Shown here one piece after another: positions 1 through 5,085 of a stretch of DNA of 5,409 nt. The notes under the pieces are model-generated. The model was not told where the DNA came from, did not search any database, and saw only the letters and a program-made list of their open reading frames with translations. Where the stretch lies: assembly GCA_019247755.1 (NCBI GenBank), contig JAFBAM010000059.1, positions 1-5,409 on the forward strand, written 5' to 3'. This DNA comes from Sphingomonas sp. (GTDB lineage Bacteria > Pseudomonadota > Alphaproteobacteria > Sphingomonadales > Sphingomonadaceae). Each line of letters starts with the position of its first letter. Positions within the stretch are counted from its first letter, which is position 1. A program made the translations under genes and the position numbers.

Positions 1-1
1 T

Positions 2-1000
2 GGCGGGACCGGCGACCCTTATGCGCCAGACAACCAGCTTCGCTACGGCGACCGGGCGTGGGCGGAGACGGTCGGATCCGGCGTTACCGTCGTCCGGGAC
101 ACTGTGTTCCCCGTCGGCAATGTCGCCGATCCGTGGGGCGACTATCAAAAGAGCGTCTCCGACAAGCACAATCTCATTTACGCCAATCCCGACCGCATGG
201 TGTTGATCCGCAGCGCGGCCGACATCCTGCGGGTCAAGCGCGAGAAGAAGTTCGGCGTGCTGCTCGGCACGCAGGACTCAGCAATGGTCGCCCCGGAGCT
301 GGACCGGCTCGCGCAGCTCAAAAAAAACGGCGTGATGACCGTCCAGCTTACCTACAACAATGCCAACCTGTCCGGTGACGGCTCACTCGAGCCGCGCAAC
401 GGTGGCCTCAGCAAGCTGGGGAGGAAGACGATCGACCGAATCGAAGCCGAGAAGCTGCTGCTCGACCTCAGTCACGGCGGCGCGCGAACCATGGCCGAGG
501 CAGCCGCGTACGCGAAGCGGCCGCTGGTGATCAGCCATACCGGCGCTCGCGCGCTGACTGACCATCCACGCAACACCGCCGACGAGACGATCAAAGCCGT
601 TGCGGACAAGGGTGGCGTGGTTGGGGTCTATTTCATGCCGTTCCTGACGCTCGACAGCCACCCCAAGGGCAGCGACCTCCTCGCGCATATCGAGCATGTC
701 GCCAATGTCGCTGGCGAGGATCATGTTGGCATCGGCACCGACAATGGTGTCCTGCCTCAGGCGATGGACGCGGAAGCGACACGAAAGATGCGTGAATGGG
801 CGCAGCAGCGGATCAATGCCGGGATCGCGGCCCCAGGTGAGGGGCTCGACGTCTGGCCGATGGTTAAAGACTATAACAGCGTCGACCGTTATCGCCGAGT
901 GGCTTCCGACCTCGCCAAACGCGGTTGGAGCGAAGCGCGGCTCGAGAAACTGTTCGGCGGCAATTTCCTGCGCGTCTATCGCGAGGCGTGGGGCGGCTGA
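2..1000 (+). CDS. Peptidase M19 (renal/membrane dipeptidase-like) protein, 5' partial
   Basis: The frame is open from the left edge to a TGA stop and gives 332 residues, so the true start lies outside; a GTG at 104 is in frame but cuts into homologous sequence. M19 enzymes are metal-dependent TIM-barrel hydrolases that cleave dipeptides. Family landmarks visible by eye are DLSH (His codon 473-475) and VISHTGAR (His 536-538), matching the two zinc-binding histidines, HVGIGTDNG (Asp 740-742) for the catalytic Asp, and a C-terminal GGNFLRVYREAW like the NLLRVFE ending of the human enzyme. Where canonical members have the metal-bridging Glu (GVEGG), this protein reads GTQDS, with Gln at 272-274. 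The N-terminal HxD ligand motif and any signal peptide would be upstream and cannot be judged. Family membership is confident; peptidase activity is not. It is convergent with the GFA gene, with no gap. Confidence 0.88.
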   Translation, partial: GGTGDPYAPDNQLRYGDRAWAETVGSGVTVVRDTVFPVGNVADPWGDYQKSVSDKHNLIYANPDRMVLIRSAADILRVKREKKFGVLLGTQDSAMVAPELDRLAQLKKNGVMTVQLTYNNANLSGDGSLEPRNGGLSKLGRKTIDRIEAEKLLLDLSHGGARTMAEAAAYAKRPLVISHTGARALTDHPRNTADETIKAVADKGGVVGVYFMPFLTLDSHPKGSDLLAHIEHVANVAGEDHVGIGTDNGVLPQAMDAEATRKMREWAQQRINAGIAAPGEGLDVWPMVKDYNSVDRYRRVASDLAKRGWSEARLEKLFGGNFLRVYREAWGG

Positions 1001-1402
1001 TCAGTCTGAGCGCTGGACGTCCTCGTCAATGATGTCGAACCAGTCATGCCTGCGACGCTCCCAGACTGAATAGTCGGGACTGTCGACGATATAGGGGTCG
1101 TCGAGCGCGCCCAAGGGAATAGCGATCAGCTCCGGATAGTTGCCCCCACTGTAATGCACGGTCGATCCGCAATTCGGACAGAAATGATAAGTGGTAGCCT
1201 GGCCGCTGTCGGCGGTGCGGATCCAGCTCTTCGATTCCCCTTCCACGGTTACGCACTCGGCGGGCCAGCGGGCCTGCGCAGAGAAAGCGCTTCCGGTGCG
1301 CTTCTGGCACGCCAGGCAGTGGCAGATGGAAACGCGGACGGGGTCACCGCTGGCAATCGCTCGTAGCTGGCCGCAGCGGCAGGAGGCGATGTGCTCGGTC
1401 AC
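1001..1402 (-). CDS. GFA / CENP-V domain zinc-binding protein
   Basis: A 133-residue single-domain protein of the GFA family, named after glutathione-dependent formaldehyde-activating enzyme. The zinc-ligand pattern is complete: C8-x-C10-G near the N-terminus, C27-H-C29-x2-C32 followed by QKRTGSAF, and FC75-x2-C78-GS before the C-terminal beta region. Most members have no demonstrated substrate, so formaldehyde or glutathione chemistry should not be assumed. The start is GTG, sharing four bases (GTGA) with the ruvA stop; no earlier canonical in-frame start exists and the GFA motif begins eight residues in. This overlap suggests translational coupling as the last gene of the gapR-yebC-ruvC-ruvA cluster. 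The stop abuts the stop of the opposing dipeptidase gene. Membership in the family is secure; its role and its link to recombination genes are unknown. Confidence 0.9.
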   Translation of the reverse strand: MTEHIASCRCGQLRAIASGDPVRVSICHCLACQKRTGSAFSAQARWPAECVTVEGESKSWIRTADSGQATTYHFCPNCGSTVHYSGGNYPELIAIPLGALDDPYIVDSPDYSVWERRRHDWFDIIDEDVQRSD

Positions 1403-1989
1403 TTCGCCGCTTTCTTGAGCGCCGTCCGAACGAGCGCGTCCAGCGTCGCGTCGGGGCCGAGTTCGTCCTGTGCGGCATTGACGGCGGCGCTGGCTTCGGC
1501 CGGCTTGAAGCCGAGATTGGCGAGCGCCGACAAAGCGTCCGCAGCCGCGCCGCCACGAGGAGCCAGCGCCGCGCCGCCGATCGCGACGACGCCGAGCTTG
1601 CCTTGAAGTTCGTTCGCGATGCGGGCCGCGAGCTTCGGACCGACGCCGTTCGCGCGGCCAATCATCGCCTTGTCTTCCTGAGCGACGGCTCGGGCGAGCT
1701 CGTCGGGAGCAAGGACGGAAAGAATCGCCAAGGCGAGTCGTCCGCCGACGCCCTGGATCGAGGTTAGCGCGCGGAAGGCGTCGCGCTCGACGGCCGAGCC
1801 GAAGCCGAACAGGGTCCAGGCGTCCTCGCGTACCTGCAATTCGGTCAGGAGTGTCACCTCGCCGCCAATCGCGCCGATCGCATCGAGCGTCTTGGAACTC
1901 AGGTGCACAAGATAGCCGACGCCGCCGACGTCGATCACCGCGCTGTCGCCACTGGTCTCGGCGAGCATTCCGGAAAGTCGCGCGATCAT
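1399..1989 (-). CDS. ruvA: Holliday junction branch migration protein RuvA
   Basis: A full-length RuvA of 196 residues, within the usual range of about 190-205. RuvA tetramers hold the four-way junction in a square-planar form and load RuvB rings that drive branch migration; RuvC then cuts. Visible regions are the N-terminal OB-like domain (about 1-62, MIARLSG to LFGF), the acidic-pin residues E55-D56 in VREDAWTLFGF, two helix-hairpin-helix segments (about 72-91 with IQGVGG, and 107-127 with ANGVGPKLAARIANEL), a low-complexity Ala/Gly linker (about 133-150), and a C-terminal RuvB-binding domain (about 150-196, ALSALANLGFKPAEASAAV). The ATG lies nine bases after the ruvC stop with no clear Shine-Dalgarno, suggesting coupling to ruvC translation. 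ruvB does not follow; the GFA gene overlaps its stop. Confidence 0.97.
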   Translation of the reverse strand: MIARLSGMLAETSGDSAVIDVGGVGYLVHLSSKTLDAIGAIGGEVTLLTELQVREDAWTLFGFGSAVERDAFRALTSIQGVGGRLALAILSVLAPDELARAVAQEDKAMIGRANGVGPKLAARIANELQGKLGVVAIGGAALAPRGGAAADALSALANLGFKPAEASAAVNAAQDELGPDATLDALVRTALKKAAK

Positions 1990-1998
1990 GAGACAGGC

Positions 1999-2484
1999 TT
2001 AAGCGATGCGGCGCGCCGTCGCCAGATGATGTGCGTGGGTAATGGCAACGGCCAGCGCATCGGCAGCATCAGGGCCGGCGATTTTCACGCTCGGAAGCAG
2101 CCGCGAGACCATCGCGTGCACCTGCGCCTTCTCGGCCCCCCCGGTGCCGACCACCGCTTTCTTGACCAATGCCGGGGAATATTCGCCCACTTCGATGCCG
2201 GCCCGTGCCGCGCACATCAGGGCGACGCCCCGCGCCTGCCCGAGCTTCAGCGTCGATTGCGGGTTCTTGTTGACGAACACCTCCTCGACGGCGGCGGCGG
2301 CAGGAACGCGATCCGCGATCAAAGCCTCGAGCTGGTCCGCCAGCGCGGAGAGCCTGCGCGGCAGCGACGCGGACGTGTCCGTCTTGATCTGCCCGTTGGC
2401 GATGTGCGTAAGGCGGTTGCCTTCAGCCTCGATCAATCCCCAGCCGGTCGTGCCGAGCCCGGGGTCGAGGCCGAGGACCCTCAG
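1999..2484 (-). CDS. ruvC: Crossover junction endodeoxyribonuclease RuvC (probable CTG start)
   Basis: RuvC is the dimeric, magnesium-dependent nuclease that resolves Holliday junctions by paired symmetrical nicks. From the chosen start it has 161 residues, typical for the family. The four acidic catalytic residues are in place: D7 in GLDPGLGTTGWG, E67 in AVEEVF, and D139 and D142 in GPDAADALA. Also conserved are NKNPQSTLKLGQARGVAL (72-89) and the VVGTGGAEKAQV segment (111-122). No ATG, GTG or TTG lies in frame near the N-terminus; the nearest canonical start is a GTG at 2626-2628, which would add 48 Arg-rich residues read from inside yebC. The CTG at 2482-2484 shares CTGA with the yebC stop, has GGAG eight bases upstream, and gives the expected MRVLGLDPG N-terminus. 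Identity is certain; the start is inferred. Confidence 0.95.
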   Translation of the reverse strand: MRVLGLDPGLGTTGWGLIEAEGNRLTHIANGQIKTDTSASLPRRLSALADQLEALIADRVPAAAAVEEVFVNKNPQSTLKLGQARGVALMCAARAGIEVGEYSPALVKKAVVGTGGAEKAQVHAMVSRLLPSVKIAGPDAADALAVAITHAHHLATARRIA

Positions 2485-3224
2485 GCGAGCTTCTCCAGCT
2501 CTTCGTCGGGCACGTCGTAATTGCCCCAGATGGTCTGGACGTCGTCGTCTTCCTCGAGCGCGTCGATCAGCTTCATGAGGCTCGCCGCGTCGTCTCCATG
2601 GACCTCGACCTCGGTCGACGGCCTCCACGCAAGCTTGGCGCCTTCACCCTCGCCGAGAAGGCCTTCGAGCGCGCGCGCAACCTCGTGCAGGCTTTCGATG
2701 CTGGTCCAGATGCGGTGGCCGTCCTCGTCGCTTTCGACATCTTCCGCGCCCGCCTCGATCGCGGCTTCGAACACCTTGTCGGCGTCGCCGGCGCTGGCCG
2801 GATATTCGACGAGGCCGAGACGCGAGAAGCCGTGGCTGACGCTGCCGCCGGCACCGAGGTTGCCGCCGTTCTTGGAGAAGATCGTGCGGACGTTGGTCGC
2901 GGTGCGATTGCGGTTGTCGGTCAGGGCCTCGACGATGATGGCGACGCCACCCGGGCCGAAGCCCTCGTAACGGATTTCCTCGTAATTCTCGCCATCGCTC
3001 GCCGAAGCCTTGTCGATCGACCGCTGGATATTGTCCTTTGGCATCGACTGGGCGCGCGCTGCGATGATAGCCGAGCGCAAACGCGCGTTTGCGTCCGGAT
3101 CGGGCAGGCCCATCTTGGCCGCGACGGTGATCTCGCGGCTGAGCTTCGAAAAGAGGGCGGAGCGCTTCTTATCCTGCGCCCCCTTCCGGTACATGATGTT
3201 CTTGAATTTGGAATGACCTGCCAT
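2481..3224 (-). CDS. yebC: YebC/PmpR/TACO1-family protein
   Basis: A complete 247-residue YebC-family protein. Diagnostic sequence includes the N-terminal MAGHSKFKNIMYRKGAQDKKRS (1-22), FSKLSREITVAAK (25-37), NARLRSAI (46-53), MPKDNIQRSIDKA (61-73), YEGFGPGGVAIIVEALTDNRNRT (86-108) and GGNLGAGGSV (120-129). The C-terminal part is acidic (EEDDD at 224-228). Long annotated as transcriptional regulators, YebC proteins are relatives of mitochondrial TACO1 and are increasingly linked to translation of difficult, proline-rich sequences; the sequence does not choose between these roles. The ATG at 3222-3224 is preferred because MAGHSKFKN is the family N-terminus; a TTG at 3234-3236 would add MRGK and lies inside a hairpin. 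yebC next to ruvC is a common bacterial arrangement. The stop overlaps the proposed ruvC start, and the leader carries a strong inverted repeat. Confidence 0.97.
   Translation of the reverse strand: MAGHSKFKNIMYRKGAQDKKRSALFSKLSREITVAAKMGLPDPDANARLRSAIIAARAQSMPKDNIQRSIDKASASDGENYEEIRYEGFGPGGVAIIVEALTDNRNRTATNVRTIFSKNGGNLGAGGSVSHGFSRLGLVEYPASAGDADKVFEAAIEAGAEDVESDEDGHRIWTSIESLHEVARALEGLLGEGEGAKLAWRPSTEVEVHGDDAASLMKLIDALEEDDDVQTIWGNYDVPDEELEKLA
2493..2496 (-). promoter_or_regulatory. Shine-Dalgarno site supporting the ruvC CTG start
   Basis: GGAG on the minus strand, inside the last codons of yebC, is separated by eight bases from CTG at 2482-2484. That spacing is near optimal and supports re-initiation at CTG after ribosomes terminate yebC at the overlapping TGA. 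Confidence 0.55.
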
Positions 3225-3228
3225 CTTA

Positions 3229-3253
3229 CCCCGCAAAGTGGTACTTTGCGGGG
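3229..3253 (-). promoter_or_regulatory. Perfect 11-bp hairpin over the yebC ribosome-binding region
   Basis: Arms CCCCGCAAAGT (3243-3253 read on the minus strand) and ACTTTGCGGGG (3229-3239) are exactly complementary around a 3-base loop. In the yebC mRNA the 3' arm ends in GGGG four bases before the ATG, so the folded form would bury the only Shine-Dalgarno-like sequence. It has no U-tract on either strand, so it is not a standard intrinsic terminator. The structure is seen directly; its regulatory role is inferred. It may instead be one copy of a dispersed palindromic repeat. Confidence 0.6.
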
Positions 3254-3273
3254 GCCCCGATAGGGAACCCCCG
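3249..3273 (-). promoter_or_regulatory. Alternative hairpin competing with the yebC leader hairpin
   Basis: On the minus strand CGGGGG (3268-3273) can pair with CCCCCG (3249-3254), and within its loop CCC (3263-3265) can pair with GGG around TATC. Bases 3249-3253 are needed by both this hairpin and the downstream one, so only one can form at a time. This hairpin would free the yebC ribosome-binding region. Pairing potential is seen; switching is a hypothesis. Confidence 0.45.
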
Positions 3274-3286
3274 AAACACCGCTCTC

Positions 3287-3529
3287 TTATTCCAGCCCGA
3301 GCGCCTGGCGATAGGTCTCCAGGATCGCGTCCTGTTCCTGACGCGTATGGGTCTCCATCTTCCGCAAGCGAACGATCATGCGCATGATCTTCGGATCATA
3401 GCCATTGGCCTTGGCCTCGGAATAGACGTCGCGAACGTCGTCCGCGATCCCCTTCTTCTCCTCCTCCAGACGCTCGATGCGCTCGATAAACAGCCGCAAC
3501 TGGTCAGCCGCGACGGTGCCCTCCGCCAT
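3287..3529 (-). CDS. gapR: GapR family (DUF2312) nucleoid-associated DNA-binding protein
   Basis: An 80-residue protein of the DUF2312/GapR family, slightly shorter than the roughly 89-residue Caulobacter protein because of a shorter N-terminus. GapR multimers encircle and prefer over-twisted (positively supercoiled), AT-rich DNA ahead of replication forks and RNA polymerases and stimulate type II topoisomerases. Visible features are a charged helix likely to form coiled coil (about 10-40, LFIERIERLEEEKKGIADDV), the conserved VYSEAKANGYDPKIMRMIVRLRK (35-57), where basic residues should face DNA, and a C-terminal helix RQEQDAILETYRQALGL. The ATG at 3527-3529 has GGAG ten bases upstream (3540-3543); an upstream ATG at 3587-3589 would add 20 residues with no family character. 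It is the first gene of the minus-strand cluster, 62 bases before yebC, and divergent from pyk. The function is taken from the family. Confidence 0.92.
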   Translation of the reverse strand: MAEGTVAADQLRLFIERIERLEEEKKGIADDVRDVYSEAKANGYDPKIMRMIVRLRKMETHTRQEQDAILETYRQALGLE

Positions 3530-3627
3530 GCTCTTGTTACTCCACTGATGTGAATTGTTGGACGCGGCTCTAGCGCCTTGAACCGGCATGGCAAGCGGCT
3601 AAGGCGGGCGCTGAAAGGGACGCGACC
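3530..3627. promoter_or_regulatory. Divergent gapR/pyk intergenic region
   Basis: This 98-base spacer separates the start codons of gapR (leftward) and pyk (rightward), so it should hold both promoters. No strong sigma-70 boxes are evident. A weak rightward candidate is TTGAAC (3578-3583) with TAAGGC sixteen bases later, but it would leave almost no leader before the pyk ribosome-binding site. A weak leftward candidate is TTGCCA with TAGAGC about sixteen bases on. Neither is strong enough to call. The segment around 3550-3560 (TGTGAATTGTTGG) is AT-richer than its surroundings. Confidence 0.5.
3614..3620 (+). promoter_or_regulatory. Shine-Dalgarno site fixing the pyk TTG start
   Basis: AAAGGGA lies seven bases before TTG at 3628-3630. 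The frame upstream holds no other canonical start before a TAG at 3571, and the next in-frame ATG would remove the first barrel strand, so this site decides the start. Confidence 0.7.
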
Positions 3628-5085
3628 TTGACCGAAACCCTCCCGCCGCGCTCACGCAAGGTGAAGATCCTGGCGACGCTTGGCCCGGCGTCGAGCGACG
3701 CGAAGATGATCCGTAGGCTGATGCTGGCCGGGGCGGATGCGTTCCGGATCAACATGAGCCATGGCGACCAGAAGCAGAAGGCCAAGCTGGTCGATCATAT
3801 CCGGGCGCTGGAAAAGGAATTCCACCGGCCGACGACGATCCTGTTCGACCTCCAGGGACCGAAGCTCCGCGTCGGTCAATTCGAGGGTGGGCGGACGGTG
3901 CTGGAAAAGGGCCAGCAGTTCATCTTCGACCGGAGCGACAAGGCGGGCGACAGCAAGCGCGTCCAGCTGCCGCATCCCGAACTGTTCGAATCGGTGCGCC
4001 CGGGCACCAACATCCTGATCGATGACGGCAAGGTCCGCCTCAACGTGCTCAAGGCGGGCGACAGCGAGATCGTGACGGAAGTGAAGGTCGGCGGCCCCGT
4101 CTCCGACAACAAGGGCGTCAACGTTCCCGACGTGGTCGTGCCGATCCCGGCGCTTACCGACAAGGACAAGGACGACCTGCAGTTCGCGCTCGAACAGCGG
4201 GCGGACTGGATTGCATTGTCCTTCGTGCAGCGCCCGGAGGACGTCGCGGAGGCACGGACGCTGATCGGCGACCGCGCGGCACTGCTGGCGAAGATCGAGA
4301 AGCCGGCCGCGATCGACCGCCTGAACGACATCGTCGCGCTGGCCGATGCGGTGATGGTCGCGCGCGGCGACCTTGGCGTCGAGCTTCCGCCCGAGCAGGT
4401 GCCGCCGCTCCAGAACAAGATCGTCGCGACCGCGCGGCAATACGGCAAGCCTGTCGTCGTCGCCACGCAGATGCTGGAATCGATGATCACCTCGCCGACT
4501 CCGACGCGGGCAGAGGTCAGCGACGTCGCGAAGGCGATCTACGACGGCGCCGATGCGGTCATGCTGTCGGCGGAAAGCGCCGCGGGCCAGTACCCGTGCG
4601 AAGCGGTCGAGATGATGAACCGCATCGCCGATAGCGTCGAGCGCGATCCCAGCTTCCAGGCGCGCATCCACTTCACCCAGACACGGCTGGAGGCGACGAC
4701 TGCCGACGCGCTCGCCGGCTCGGCGCGGCAGATCGCGAGCACTATCTCGGCGACGGCGATGCTTTGCTACACCAGCTCGGGCTCGACCGCGCGGCGCATC
4801 GCCCGCGAGCGCCCGCCAATACCTCTACTGGCGATGAGCGCGTCGCTGCACACGTCACGGCGGATGGGCCTGCTGTGGGGCGTCCACGCGGTGCATTCGC
4901 GCGACGTCTCCAGCTTCGAGGAGATGGTCGAGAAGGCTAAGCGCATGGCCCTGCGGCATCAGCTTGCCAAGGGTGGCGACCGGGTGATCGTCATGGCGGG
5001 GATCCCGTTCGGCAAGGCGGGCTCGACCAACGTGCTGCACGTCGTGCGACTGATCGGCGACGAGCTGGAGCGGTACGGAAACTAG
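3628..5085 (+). CDS. pyk: Pyruvate kinase
   Basis: A full-length 485-residue pyruvate kinase, the cytosolic glycolytic enzyme that transfers phosphate from phosphoenolpyruvate to ADP, giving pyruvate and ATP. The A domain opens with KVKILATLGPAS (11-22) and carries R40-x-N42-x-S44-H45 for nucleotide and cation binding, and FDLQGPKLRVG (73-83). The B domain spans about 84-180. The A domain resumes with LSFVQRPED (197-205), catalytic lysine K223 and metal ligand E225 in AKIEKP, metal ligand D248 in ARGDLGVELP, and T280 in VVVATQMLESMI. Then come PTRAEVSDVAKAIYDGADAVMLS (292-314) and the C domain (about 355-485), with YTSSGSTARRIARERP and MAGIPFGKAGSTN at the usual allosteric region. No phosphotransferase-like C-terminal extension is present. 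The start is TTG with a good Shine-Dalgarno. The stop overlaps that of the convergent nnr gene. Confidence 0.98.
   Translation: MTETLPPRSRKVKILATLGPASSDAKMIRRLMLAGADAFRINMSHGDQKQKAKLVDHIRALEKEFHRPTTILFDLQGPKLRVGQFEGGRTVLEKGQQFIFDRSDKAGDSKRVQLPHPELFESVRPGTNILIDDGKVRLNVLKAGDSEIVTEVKVGGPVSDNKGVNVPDVVVPIPALTDKDKDDLQFALEQRADWIALSFVQRPEDVAEARTLIGDRAALLAKIEKPAAIDRLNDIVALADAVMVARGDLGVELPPEQVPPLQNKIVATARQYGKPVVVATQMLESMITSPTPTRAEVSDVAKAIYDGADAVMLSAESAAGQYPCEAVEMMNRIADSVERDPSFQARIHFTQTRLEATTADALAGSARQIASTISATAMLCYTSSGSTARRIARERPPIPLLAMSASLHTSRRMGLLWGVHAVHSRDVSSFEEMVEKAKRMALRHQLAKGGDRVIVMAGIPFGKAGSTNVLHVVRLIGDELERYGN

Noticed and set aside
104..1000. Dipeptidase gene starting at GTG 104
   Set aside because: The frame is open and family-like upstream to the window edge, so the gene is truncated by the window rather than starting here.
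1903..2520. Plus-strand open frame (205 codons) opposite ruvC and the start of ruvA
   Set aside because: It crosses two conserved genes in antisense and has no family resemblance.
1999..2628. RuvC with a 48-residue N-terminal extension starting at GTG 2626-2628
   Set aside because: The extension is Arg-rich out-of-frame yebC sequence with no RuvC counterpart; a CTG start at 2484 fits the family length and has a good ribosome-binding site.
3229..3253. Intrinsic (rho-independent) terminator after gapR
   Set aside because: The stem is strong, but neither strand has a run of T after it; on the gapR side it is followed directly by the yebC start.
2598..3263. Plus-strand open frame (221 codons) opposite yebC
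   Set aside because: It is the antisense shadow of a clear yebC, with no domain and no convincing start context.
3287..3589. GapR starting 20 residues earlier at ATG 3587-3589
   Set aside because: The extra residues (MPVQGARAASNNSHQ...) are not family-like, and the downstream ATG has its own Shine-Dalgarno and makes a normal-sized protein.
3652..4671. Long minus-strand open frame (339 codons) opposite pyk
   Set aside because: It lies wholly antisense to a complete, well-conserved pyruvate kinase, has Arg/Asp/Leu-rich composition typical of GC-rich shadow frames, and shows no recognisable domain.
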